A program made the translations under genes and the position numbers. From Plut-88900 sp963668115 (GTDB taxonomy: Bacteria; Chloroflexota; Dehalococcoidia; Plut-88900), in NCBI GenBank assembly GCA_963668115.1, contig OY764147.1, positions 992,001-1,056,000 on the forward strand: DNA of 64,000 nt. Direction: 5' to 3'. This document shows, one piece after another, positions 25,417 to 33,777 of this stretch (positions are counted from its first letter, which is position 1; every line of letters starts with the position of its first letter). The notes below the pieces were generated by a model that saw nothing but the letters and a program-made list of their open reading frames with translations, was not told the origin of the DNA and searched no databases.

Positions 25417-26172
25417 ATGTATACGACCGACATGTATGAGGGAATGCTGGCCGAGACGATAACCATGCAGGGGCACAATGGAGACGCAATCAACGCCTAT
25501 TTCGCACGACCTTTGGGCAGCGGGCCGTTTCCGGGCGTGGTGCTGATTCACCACCTGCCGGGATGGGACGAGTGGTACCGGGAGGCGACCCGCCGGTTCG
25601 CTCATCACGGTTACCTATCGATATCTCCCAACCTGTACCACCGGGAAGGGCACGGCGACCCGGAGGACGTGGGGGCGAGGGTGTGGGGAGACGGCGGCGT
25701 ACCCGACGACCAGGCTGTCGGGGATGTAGTGGGGGCGATGAGGCAGCTGCGGGCGCTGCCGCACCACAACGGCAAGGTCGGGGTGTTCGGGACGTGTTCG
25801 GGGGGGAGGCACGTGATGCTGACGGTAGGGCGGGAGCCGGGGTTCGATGCGGCGGTGGACTGCTGGGGCGGCCAGGTGGTGATGACACCCGACCAGCTGA
25901 ACGACAAGAATCCCGTCGCGCCCATCGACTATACGGCGAACGTGTCGTGCCCGATTCTGGGGCTGTTCGGAGAGGAGGACCAGTCTCCCACGCTGGAGCA
26001 GGTGGACATTCACGAGGCCGAACTGAAGAAGCACGGGAAGGACTACGAGTTCCACAGGTACCCGAACGCGGGCCACGGGTTCTTCTACTATCACCGCCCG
26101 GCGTACCGCGCCGAGCACGCAGTGGACGGGTGGGGGAAGATCTGGGACTTCTTCGGGAGGCACCTGGGCTAG
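25417..26172 (+). CDS. Dienelactone hydrolase family protein
   Basis: 251 aa from the ATG at 25417, with CAGGAGGAG 6-10 nt before it; the longer ORF lacks a ribosome site. The alpha/beta-hydrolase triad is visible: nucleophilic Cys in VGVFGTCSGGRH, Asp in LGLFGEEDQSPT, and His in YPNAGHGFF. IHHLPGWDEWYRE is the oxyanion-side loop typical of the family. Members open dienelactones or similar esters in aromatic-acid catabolism. The substrate is unknown. A small DUF6295-like gene follows after 46 nt. Confidence 0.85.
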   Translation: MYTTDMYEGMLAETITMQGHNGDAINAYFARPLGSGPFPGVVLIHHLPGWDEWYREATRRFAHHGYLSISPNLYHREGHGDPEDVGARVWGDGGVPDDQAVGDVVGAMRQLRALPHHNGKVGVFGTCSGGRHVMLTVGREPGFDAAVDCWGGQVVMTPDQLNDKNPVAPIDYTANVSCPILGLFGEEDQSPTLEQVDIHEAELKKHGKDYEFHRYPNAGHGFFYYHRPAYRAEHAVDGWGKIWDFFGRHLG

Positions 26173-26218
26173 GGTTCAGCGGCCTGCCATCACCAAAGCG
26201 CAGGATTCGGAGGAGAGC

Positions 26219-26476
26219 ATGTGCACGATGATAGTCGAGAAGGTTGCGGTGTCGGGGAGCGGGAAGGGGCGCCAGGGCTGGTTCCCGTTGAAGGAGGCCA
26301 GCGTCGCCTATGACCACCCGTACCACCTGCCCATGGAACATTCGCTGAACATCAGCTTTTTGAACGAGGACAGGGGTATGAGCGCAAGGGTTGCGGTGGA
26401 GCTTACGCCGGAGTCGGCGAGGGCGCTGGTGGGGGCGATTGAGGCTGCGCTGGCCCGGAGGCCGGAGGGGACGTAG
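26219..26476 (+). CDS. DUF6295-like small conserved protein
   Basis: 85 aa, starting MCTMIVEKVAVSGSGKGRQG and continuing WFPLKEASVAYDHPYHLPME, then SLNISFLNEDRGMSARVAVELTPESARALV. The pattern matches small proteins of the DUF6295 type, which begin MCT and carry a GSGKG segment and a conserved His cluster. This GSGKG is not a P-loop NTPase in context. The ribosome site AGGAGAG is good. It follows the dienelactone hydrolase gene on the same strand, perhaps as an accessory. Function is not known. Confidence 0.65.
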   Translation: MCTMIVEKVAVSGSGKGRQGWFPLKEASVAYDHPYHLPMEHSLNISFLNEDRGMSARVAVELTPESARALVGAIEAALARRPEGT

Positions 26477-26499
26477 GATTCCGGGCCTGGACGTTCTCC

Positions 26500-27360
26500 G
26501 CTTCCGGGGGGTTTATTCGGTTGTGGGGCGGGTTTTGGGTTCTGTCTGTTGGGTTTTTGGGTAGGCGATGGAAGACGCACCTGGTGAGCCGTTGGTCCCT
26601 ACCATGCGGTGCTCGGCTGTCCGGGGCCATGGAGGTCCGCCGTGGGGCGGATTGCAGCCGGCCGCGCCCTAGCGCTCGATTGTGAGCTCCGGCTGTTCGG
26701 GCAGACAAGCCGGGCCTTGACCCGCTCCCAGGCGCCAAGGGGCGCAGTGGGGGCCAGTGATCGGGCTGGTAGCCCCCGGGAGTTTGTTATTACGTGGCGC
26801 ACCCGCAGGTCCCGAGTGCCCCAGCGACCCCAGGTTGTGCCTGATTTGGTGTGGCGCAAGCTCGCCGACGGGCCAACCACCGGTAACTTGTCCGGAGCGG
26901 GGCTAGCCAGCCCGCCACCCCTATCTTGTATATAGCGCAAGTTCGCTACAGGCCGACCTCCGAGACGGTCTCTCGGCGGGGGATGGCCGGTCCGCTTTGG
27001 CTTCTATCCAGGGCGTCTATCCATCGCCTGGGGGTCAGGGGAAGGGCATGGGACGGGACTGGGGTGGAGGAGATGGCGCCCCCGACGTCTCGGGGGCAGG
27101 CCGTTCGCTTGTGCCGCGGGCCTGCGCGATGGCCTTTGGGATGGGCTAGGGCGTTGAGTCCTCCGGGCACCGGGAGAGGAGATGGCGACTGTTGCTTGTG
27201 CCGCGGGCCTGCGCGATGGCCTTTGGGATGGGCTTGGGCGTTGAGTCCTCTCGGGCGCCGGGGTTGGTTCCCCTGGGTTGTGTGGTTCCTCCTTAGATAA
27301 CGAGAGTGTTTGTTCGGACGCAGGGTATGATAGCGCGGTTGCTCAGGTGTGTCAAGCAAA
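26500..27360 (-). repeat. Dispersed structured element, copy 1 (candidate ncRNA with own promoter)
   Basis: No convincing gene lies in this 1.1-kb gap. Reading the minus strand, a near-consensus promoter is followed by AAGGAGGAACC, two tandem 57-nt modules (27107-27163 and 27194-27250, 87 nt apart), the arm at 27012-27028 and a distal complementary arm at 26564-26579 (GGCGATGGAAGACGCA). The right arm, GGCGTCTATCCATCGCC, is identical in the copy at 41655-42158. The inside of the loop differs strongly between copies. Similar flanks, promoter and pairing arms identify it as a repeated element, longer here because of the module duplication and a larger insert. Confidence 0.65.
27327..27355 (-). 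promoter_or_regulatory. Minus-strand promoter of repeat element copy 1
   Basis: Reverse strand TTGACA (27355-27350), a 17-nt spacer, and TATCAT (27332-27327). The same promoter with the same spacing occurs in copy 2. It points into the element and away from the downstream AbrB-like gene. Confidence 0.6.
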
Positions 27361-27533
27361 TGTACGGGTTGGGGGATATGCGACGGGTTGGCCGGCGTGG
27401 GCCTCCCCCCGCCCCAGGGCGACCCGCCGGTCGCCCCTACGGGGGAGGGGACACCCCACCGCGCCCCGCAGGATGGATTCACGCCAATGGCGCACTTACA
27501 GCCGGCTCTCGGCGGCCGGAATGACGGAGGGGG

Positions 27534-27562
27534 TTGACAAGCCCTCTCAGGTGCCGTATGAT
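27534..27562 (+). promoter_or_regulatory. Strong sigma-70-type promoter for the AbrB-like gene
   Basis: TTGACA (27534-27539), a 17-nt spacer and TATGAT (27557-27562), 32 nt before the ATG at 27594. Confidence 0.65.
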
Positions 27563-27593
27563 ATATGAAAATTGTAGATATATATTGGAATAA

Positions 27594-28049
27594 ATGTTGA
27601 ATCAAAAAACAGTAAAAGCACGAAAGGTGGGGGACTCGATCGTCATGACTCTACCGAAGAGCATACTAAAGACAACCGGCTTTGGTGATGGAGATTCCCT
27701 GTTGGTGAGAACTGAAGGAACGGGGTTCCTCTCAGTTCGAAAGGAGAGTGACAAAATGTCGAAGCTAAAAGAGACGAAGATGGAATTGAAAATTCTACGG
27801 ATGAGACTAAAGACATTAGATGGAAAGCGAGACCTTGCACGTTTTGAATGTAGGAACGGAACGCCAACTCGACATCCAGGAATTGAGCGGCCTGAACTCA
27901 TGGAAGGTACGTTGAAGGAATGGCATCTTCAAGAATGCGAGATTAAATTAGAAATTGCTAAGAAGGAACTTGAAATTTACCGGATGAGTGGACCAAACAC
28001 CGAAAGGCATATGGGTGAAGATGACTATGAAGATGAAGATGCGGAATAG
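27594..28049 (+). CDS. AbrB/MazE-type swapped-hairpin DNA-binding protein with coiled-coil tail
   Basis: 151 aa. Residues 1-50, KARKVGDSIVMTLPKSILKTTGFGDGDSLLV, match the SpoVT-AbrB/MazE fold of bacterial antitoxins and transition regulators. About residues 55-130 are rich in Lys, Glu and Leu and should form a coiled coil. The tail is very acidic (MGEDDYEDEDAE). No MazF or other toxin gene follows, so it may be solitary or act with the next small gene. Codon use is visibly richer in A and T than the neighbourhood, and a strong promoter drives it, consistent with an acquired islet. Confidence 0.6.
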   Translation: MLNQKTVKARKVGDSIVMTLPKSILKTTGFGDGDSLLVRTEGTGFLSVRKESDKMSKLKETKMELKILRMRLKTLDGKRDLARFECRNGTPTRHPGIERPELMEGTLKEWHLQECEIKLEIAKKELEIYRMSGPNTERHMGEDDYEDEDAE

Positions 28050-28162
28050 CGTAAAATCCTCTCGTTTGCCATGCTACCTGATAGGGAGGTTGACCGTATC
28101 GGGGCCTCGCTCTGTGTGGCCGTCCACAAGCAAAGTACAAATAAGAATGGAGATTGTCTGTA

Positions 28163-28465
28163 ATGACTTTTGACTACGCCCGAGAGAAAATGATGGAGGC
28201 AACATTCGCCCTAGCATCCGGGTCCAGACCTCTGTCCGGCAGACTTCGCGCAGCGCTCATGTGTTTCCATCCTTTGCTTTTAGACCAAGTTCCTCCAGAC
28301 CTTCAATGCAAGTACACGGCGATTAGAGAGTTCTTCATTAAGGCCAGCATCAAAGACCCTTTCTCAGATGCTCCCCTTGGAACCGATGAAGAATGTCAAG
28401 AAATCGCTGACAAGATATGCAGTATGGCTTTCTCATTGTTTAGGGCAAAAGATGAGTTGGTGTAA
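28163..28465 (+). CDS. Small conserved protein of unknown function (FDYAREKMMEA type)
   Basis: 100 aa, opening MTFDYAREKMMEATFALASG, a pattern I associate with small proteins scattered in mobile and accessory DNA of many bacteria. The middle (LSGRLRAALMCFHPLLLDQV) is helical, and there is no enzymatic motif. The ATG at 28163 has GGAG upstream. The stop overlaps the start of the LRR lipoprotein gene by 14 nt. Function is not assigned. Confidence 0.5.
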   Translation: MTFDYAREKMMEATFALASGSRPLSGRLRAALMCFHPLLLDQVPPDLQCKYTAIREFFIKASIKDPFSDAPLGTDEECQEIADKICSMAFSLFRAKDELV

Positions 28466-30221
28466 TGCAACTAGGGGAAGAAGCCAGCGGTGGTTTTCCT
28501 TGATTCGGAGTGCGGACTTGGTGGTGTTGTTCTGTGCTGTGATCATAGTAGCAGTAGCCTGTAGTCAACAGGTGTCCACAGCCGCGCCAGATTCAATGCC
28601 AACGCCATCGGCTACAATGACACCATCGCCGCCTCTTGAGTCTACAAGTACACCTGAACCTACCGCTTTGCCCACGCCCGAACCGATTACTACGCCCACA
28701 TCCGAGCCTATCACCTTACCCACACCTGAACCGACTGCCACACCTAGACCGACCGCCACGCCCACATCCGAGCCTACCGCCACACTCACACCTGAACCGA
28801 CCGTCACACCCGAACCGACTGCCACGCCCACACCTGAACCGACCGTCACACCCGAACCGACTGCTACGCCCACACCTGAACCTACAACCACACCCGAACC
28901 GACTGCCACGCCCATCCCTGAACCGACTGCCACACCCGTACCCATCGATAGCATTGCCGCGGATAGGGCCGCGTTAGTGGCATTCTACAACGCGACGGGA
29001 GGAGATTTCTGGTGGTTGAGAGATAATTGGTTGAGCAATGCTCCTCTGGATGATTGGTGGGGCGTTAGGACAGACGACAACGGTCGCGTCATTCAACTTG
29101 GAATATTACTCAACAATCTGAGGGGAACGATACCACCAGAAATTGGAAACTTAACCAAGCTTGAAGTGCTATCACTCGGAAATAACCATTTGAGTGGTGT
29201 GATACCGCAAGAACTGGGCAGACTGACTAACCTGAGGACAGTGTACTTGGGATATCCCAGAAGCCCTATTGATTCAACGATATACAACCAATTTACTGGT
29301 TGTGTGCCCGATGAGCTTCGTTACCTGCGGCACGATGACTTTTACAAACAGGGACTGTCTTTCTGCGGAACACCAGCTATATCCAATGAAGACAGGGATG
29401 CACTAGTGGCGCTCTATCAGACAACAGGGGGGCCGGATTGGCGTAATAGTGAGAACTGGCTGAGTAGAACGAAGTCCTTGGGGGAATGGTATGGCGTCAC
29501 CACCGACCTCAACGGCCGTGTCATTAAGTTGGACCTTGAAAGCAATCGGTTGAATGGAGAGATTCCACCAGAGTTAGGTAGTCTCTCCAGCCTGAGAGTT
29601 CTGAACCTCAAGTTTCACAAATTGATAGGAAATATCCCATCAGAACTGAGTAATCTGTCCAACCTGGAATATTTAAATCTCACTGGTGATATTTTCGGAG
29701 AGTTCGGTTTCACCGGTAAGATACCGCCAGAACTTGGTGGCCTGTCAAACCTAAAAGAACTGCACTTACCATACAACCGATTGACAGGTGAGGTGCCGTC
29801 GGAATTGGGTAATCTCTCAGCTCTAGAAGATCTGGACCTCAGCGACAATGAGTTGATAGGTGAGATACCTCCGGAATTGGGTAACCTCACCGCCCTAGAA
29901 GATCTGGACCTCAGCCAGAATAACTTGATCGGTGAGATACCAAAAGAACTCGGTAACCTATCTAACTTGAGACTCTTGATCCTTCGATTTAACAGGTTGA
30001 GTGGAGAAATCCCAGCGTCCCTTGGTAACATCGCAAACTTGGAAGTGTTGAATATTGAACTTAACCGGTTGACGGGGCAGGTCCCACATGTGTTGGGAGA
30101 GCTACCCAAGCTGAGATATCTGCAGTTTTCCAACGGCAATCGATTTACCGGTTGCATCCCTAAGAAGCTGCTTGATGTGGAAGCACATGATCTTGCCGAA
30201 CTTCGCTTGCCTAGTTGCTAA
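28452..30221 (+). CDS. Leucine-rich-repeat surface lipoprotein with Pro/Thr-rich stalk
   Basis: About 589 aa from the ATG at 28452. The N-terminus has a hydrophobic stretch ending VAVAC, a lipobox, so the mature protein should be lipid-anchored. About 105 residues of PTPEP/TATP repeats then form an extended stalk. Two plant-type LRR domains follow, each opened by ADRAALVAFYNATGG- or EDRDALVALYQTTGG-like caps and made of 24-residue units of the form LSNLxxLxLxxNxLxGEIPPELGN. The role is surface binding. The ligand is unknown. The start overlaps the upstream small gene, and no strong ribosome site is seen. Confidence 0.75.
   Translation: MSWCNATRGRSQRWFSLIRSADLVVLFCAVIIVAVACSQQVSTAAPDSMPTPSATMTPSPPLESTSTPEPTALPTPEPITTPTSEPITLPTPEPTATPRPTATPTSEPTATLTPEPTVTPEPTATPTPEPTVTPEPTATPTPEPTTTPEPTATPIPEPTATPVPIDSIAADRAALVAFYNATGGDFWWLRDNWLSNAPLDDWWGVRTDDNGRVIQLGILLNNLRGTIPPEIGNLTKLEVLSLGNNHLSGVIPQELGRLTNLRTVYLGYPRSPIDSTIYNQFTGCVPDELRYLRHDDFYKQGLSFCGTPAISNEDRDALVALYQTTGGPDWRNSENWLSRTKSLGEWYGVTTDLNGRVIKLDLESNRLNGEIPPELGSLSSLRVLNLKFHKLIGNIPSELSNLSNLEYLNLTGDIFGEFGFTGKIPPELGGLSNLKELHLPYNRLTGEVPSELGNLSALEDLDLSDNELIGEIPPELGNLTALEDLDLSQNNLIGEIPKELGNLSNLRLLILRFNRLSGEIPASLGNIANLEVLNIELNRLTGQVPHVLGELPKLRYLQFSNGNRFTGCIPKKLLDVEAHDLAELRLPSC
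28660..28942 (+). repeat. Degenerate tandem repeat encoding Pro/Thr stalk
   Basis: Units close to CACACCCGAACCGACTGCC recur in phase and encode TPEPTA peptides. It is a coding repeat and not a CRISPR, because there are no unique spacers. Confidence 0.7.
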
Positions 30222-30581
30222 GCTCTGGCAACTATGTCTGGGATAGAAACCGCTCCAATCAAAAAGGTGGACGTCTGACTCTGGGTTCGTGTGTCTGGGC
30301 GGCGTAATGACGGAAGGGGGGACGGGGTGGGTGGCGGGGTTGTGGGTGAGTGTTTCGGAGGGATGGATTCCCGACTACTCGGGAATGACGGCAAAGGGTG
30401 GGTGGGGATGATGGGAGGTAGGCTTAGGTAGGGGCGCGCAAGATTCCTCGCGGGGCATCGGAATGGGAAGGAAAGGGCATAGGGATGTGAGGTAGGTGGG
30501 GGGGGTCAGCGCTGGGTGGGAGGGGGATGGGGGGAGTTATGTTGACCGACATGGGGGGCTGTGCTACAAAGGGGGCCGCCT
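30222..30581. repeat. Non-coding gap with palindromic repeat element
   Basis: No gene is seen. The core ATTCCCGACTACTCGGGAAT (30367-30386) is a perfect inverted repeat, preceded by GGTGAGTGTTTCGGAGGGATG. The same block recurs at 42325-42391, and the core again at 42891-42910 and 43449-43468. The rest is G-rich low-complexity sequence. Confidence 0.6.
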
Positions 30582-32024
30582 ATGGACGCTTCATCCCAAC
30601 CTCGCCCCGACATCGATGCGATTCTGAATCCTCGGTCCATCGCCGTAGTCGGGGCGTCTACGCATCCGGCCAAGCAGGGGCACGCCTACGTCAACTCTCT
30701 CCGCGAATTCGGGTTTGAGGGTCGGGTGTATCCCGTCAACCCGAGGGCGGAAGAGATTGCGGGTTACGGCTGCTACAAGTCGCTAAAGGACGTGCCGGGG
30801 CCGGTGGACTACGTTATCTCCGCCGTTCCGGCCCCGCTGCTTCCCGGAGTGATGGAAGACGCCCGGGGGAAGGACGTCAAGGGAATCCACCTGTTCACGG
30901 CGCGCATGGCGGAGATGGGCACGGAGAAGGGGTTGGCGCTGGAAGCGGGCATCGTCGGGGCGGCGAGGGGCCTTGGGGCGCGGATTATCGGGCCGAACTG
31001 CATGGGGCTGTACAACCCGGGACACGGCATATCCTTCCGGGCCAATTTTCCGAAGCAGGCCGGAAGGGTGGGATTCCTGAGCCAGAGCGGGGGGAATACG
31101 GTGGAGTTCGTCTACCGGGCATCCCTGCGGGGGGTGTTCTTCAGCAAGGCGGTGAGCTACGGCAACGCCGCCGACCTGAACGAATGCGATTTCCTGGAAT
31201 ACTTCACCCACGATCCCGAGACCTCGATCATAGCCTGCTACATCGAGGGGATAAGGGGCGGGCCTCGATTCTTCGACGTGCTTTCCCAAGCGGCGGCTGC
31301 GAAGCCGGTGGTGCTGTTGAAGGGGGGCCGGGGGGAGGCGGGGAGTCGGGCGGTGGCATCACATACGGCGTCGCTGGCGGGCTCGACTCAGGTATGGCGG
31401 AGTGCGGTGACGCAGGCGGGGGCAATCTGGGCGGAGACGATGGAGGAGATGACCGACATTGCGGTGGCGCTGCGATACATGACCAAGCCACGGGGGCCAA
31501 GGGTGGGGGTGATTTGCGGAGGCGGCGGGAACACCGTACACAGCGCAGACCTGTGCGAGGCGGCGGGGCTGAGGGTGGAACCCCTGCCTGATGCGGTGAG
31601 GTCGGGGTTCAGGGAACATCTGCCGGACACCTGGTTCCACACGAACAATCCGTTCGATCTGTCGGGGATAATGTCGGGTGACGAGAAGGGCACCACCATG
31701 CCGCTGGCGGTAAGCCTGATGGCCGAAAGCGGGGCCTTCGATCTGCTGCTGGTGGACCCGGACATCGATTTTCAGCTGGACCATCCGTTAGCCAAAGGGC
31801 GCATATTCCGGCTGGTGCAGGCCATCACGGGGCTGAGCGGCAAAGCGCCCATACCGATAGCCCTGGTCATCCGTCCATCGGATGCGCTGGAGGAATGGCG
31901 GTGGCGAGCGGTTAATGAGCTGATAGAAAAGGCCTGGCAAGCGGGGGCGCCGGTATTTTCGTCAATGCCTCGGGCGGCGGCCTGCATATCGAAGCTCTTG
32001 AATAGCGCGGTCCCCCAGAACTGA
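30582..32024 (+). CDS. ADP-forming acyl-CoA synthetase alpha-like (CoA-binding) protein
   Basis: 480 aa. The N-terminal CoA-binding Rossmann domain (LNPRSIAVVGASTHPAKQG) is followed by two succinyl-CoA-ligase-like domains. VGFLSQSGGNTVEF and KGGRGEAGSRAVASHTASLAGS are standard segments, and the His in SHTASLAG is the phosphohistidine candidate. This is the alpha part of acetate/acyl-CoA ligase (ADP-forming). The ATP-grasp beta domain is not fused, and no beta gene lies next to it, so the partner must be elsewhere. It ends 22 nt before the convergent mutL stop. Confidence 0.75.
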   Translation: MDASSQPRPDIDAILNPRSIAVVGASTHPAKQGHAYVNSLREFGFEGRVYPVNPRAEEIAGYGCYKSLKDVPGPVDYVISAVPAPLLPGVMEDARGKDVKGIHLFTARMAEMGTEKGLALEAGIVGAARGLGARIIGPNCMGLYNPGHGISFRANFPKQAGRVGFLSQSGGNTVEFVYRASLRGVFFSKAVSYGNAADLNECDFLEYFTHDPETSIIACYIEGIRGGPRFFDVLSQAAAAKPVVLLKGGRGEAGSRAVASHTASLAGSTQVWRSAVTQAGAIWAETMEEMTDIAVALRYMTKPRGPRVGVICGGGGNTVHSADLCEAAGLRVEPLPDAVRSGFREHLPDTWFHTNNPFDLSGIMSGDEKGTTMPLAVSLMAESGAFDLLLVDPDIDFQLDHPLAKGRIFRLVQAITGLSGKAPIPIALVIRPSDALEEWRWRAVNELIEKAWQAGAPVFSSMPRAAACISKLLNSAVPQN

Positions 32025-32046
32025 GGCCAGAGAGGCGGTATACCCT

Positions 32047-33768
32047 CTAGCGGCGTCCGAACTCTTTTTCGAGCAGGGTAGAGCTCAGGTGGACGAGGGT
32101 CGGGCGGCCGTGGGGGCAGGTGTGGGGGCTTTCGGCCTGTTCCAACCGGCGCATGACCTCTTCCATCGATGCCTGCTGGAGCACGTCTCCTGCGCGGATT
32201 GCGCTGTGACAGGCGATGGAAGCGGCTGACTTTTCGTCGCTCTCGTAGGGGATGGATGGGTCGATTAGGGCGTCGAGGATGTCGAGGAAGGCGCGGTCCG
32301 GGGCTCGGGCGGACAGCATGGCCGGCACGGCTCTCAACACGTAGGCGCTGTCTCCGAAGGGCTCGAAGTCGAAGCCGTGGGCACGCAGGGACTCGCCGAC
32401 CTGGATAAGGCCCTCTTTTTGGACGGGGGTGAGGTCAACGGTCACGGGGGCGAGCATTCCCTGGACCTGAACACGTTTTTCCGACTTCTCCTTAAGGACT
32501 CGTTCGAATAGGACGCGTTCGTGGGCAGCGTGCTGGTCGACGAGGTACATGCCGTCGGGTCCCTCGGCGACGATGTAAGTGTTGTTGATCTGTCCGACCA
32601 CCCTGAGAAGGGGCAGGGTGGTTTTCGTGAACATGGAGGGAGGGGCGGGGGCGTCGATTTCCGAAGTGCGCGGGCCGGAGGCCCAGCCAAGCAGGTCCGA
32701 AGCCAAGGGCCTTCTATGTGGTGAGGTACCAGCAGGCGGCGTCGAACTGCTGACGCTAATCGACGTCGAAGGGACGGGGCTGGACTCGACGAGGGCCTGC
32801 CTGACCGACCGCTGGACGAGGGCGAACATTGCCCTGTCCTTTCTAAACCTCACCTCGGTCTTGGAGGGGCTTACGTTGACGTCCACGTCCTCGGGGGGGG
32901 CTTCGATCAGGAGGATGGCCACGGGCCTCCGCCCGACCATGAGCAGGTTCTGATAAGCCTCCTCGACGGCGTAGTTCAGGCGCCGGTCCTGGATCCATCT
33001 TCCGTTGAGGATGAGGGTCACGTATCCAGATTGTGCCCGGCTTAGGGTCGGGGGGCAGGCAAGGCCGTTGACCCTCCCCAGCCCTTCCTCCTCGGCAGCG
33101 ACGGTCAACATTGCCGCGGCCGAATCCGCGCCGTATACGCTAGAGACGGCCTCTCTCAGATCTCCGGACCCGCCGGTGGTCAGCGTATTTCGTCCGTCGA
33201 TTGTCAGGCTGAACCTGACGGAGGGTCTGGCCATGGCGTAGCGGCTTACAAGGTTGCCGATGCGCCCGTTTTCGGTGGAGAGGGACTTCACGAACTTGAG
33301 CCGGGCGGGGACGTTCTGGAAGAGGTTGGCTACCTGGACGGTCGTGCCTCGGGGCCTGCCCACGGTCTCTTTATCGATGAGGATGCCGCCGTGTATGCGG
33401 ATGCGGGCGCCTATTTGTTCGCTGCCATATCGGGTCACGAGTTCCAGGTTGGAGACGGAGGCGATGCTGGGAAGGGCCTCACCTCGAAAGCCGAGGGTGG
33501 ATATTCTTTCGAGGTCGTCGCTGGAGGTCAGCTTGCTGGTGGCGTGGCGTTCGAAGGCAGTCTCGACCTCGGCGGTCGGGATGCCCATGCCGTCATCCAC
33601 GACACGGATTAGTTTGAGTCCTCCACCCGTCACTTCAACTACAATCTGGGTAGCTCCCGCGTCGAGGCTGTTTTCGATAAGCTCCTTGACTACGGAGGCC
33701 GGTCTTTCGACCACCTCGCCGGCGGCGATCTGGGCGGCGGTGTCGGGGGTGAGTACCCTGATAGGCAT
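32047..33768 (-). CDS. mutL: DNA mismatch repair protein MutL
   Basis: 573 aa. GHKL ATPase motifs are IAAGEVVERPASVVKELIENSLDAGA, VDDGMGIP and LGFRGEALPSI. The C-terminal endonuclease motif DQHA(X)2E(X)4E is present as DQHAAHERVLFE, with accessory ACHSAIRAGD and CPHGRPT motifs, so this is the nicking MutL used where no MutH exists. It lies 9 nt downstream of mutS on the same strand, the usual operon. Confidence 0.95.
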   Translation of the reverse strand: MPIRVLTPDTAAQIAAGEVVERPASVVKELIENSLDAGATQIVVEVTGGGLKLIRVVDDGMGIPTAEVETAFERHATSKLTSSDDLERISTLGFRGEALPSIASVSNLELVTRYGSEQIGARIRIHGGILIDKETVGRPRGTTVQVANLFQNVPARLKFVKSLSTENGRIGNLVSRYAMARPSVRFSLTIDGRNTLTTGGSGDLREAVSSVYGADSAAAMLTVAAEEEGLGRVNGLACPPTLSRAQSGYVTLILNGRWIQDRRLNYAVEEAYQNLLMVGRRPVAILLIEAPPEDVDVNVSPSKTEVRFRKDRAMFALVQRSVRQALVESSPVPSTSISVSSSTPPAGTSPHRRPLASDLLGWASGPRTSEIDAPAPPSMFTKTTLPLLRVVGQINNTYIVAEGPDGMYLVDQHAAHERVLFERVLKEKSEKRVQVQGMLAPVTVDLTPVQKEGLIQVGESLRAHGFDFEPFGDSAYVLRAVPAMLSARAPDRAFLDILDALIDPSIPYESDEKSAASIACHSAIRAGDVLQQASMEEVMRRLEQAESPHTCPHGRPTLVHLSSTLLEKEFGRR

Positions 33769-33777
33769 GCGAATGAT

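Noticed and set aside
25490..26341. Long minus-strand ORF opposite the dienelactone hydrolase gene
   Set aside because: Its translation is Arg/Pro-rich with no family pattern, and the plus strand has a clear catalytic triad and ribosome site.
26946..27605. Minus-strand ORF in repeat element copy 1 encoding a repeated GLNALAHPKGHRAGPRHK peptide
   Set aside because: The frame also runs for a short way in copy 2, but neither copy has a usable start codon after AAGGAGG, and the copy 2 frame closes early. The repeated peptide follows from the DNA duplication.
28660..28942. Possible CRISPR-like repeat array
   Set aside because: Repeats are in phase with the LRR lipoprotein frame, encode a Pro/Thr stalk and have no unique spacers.
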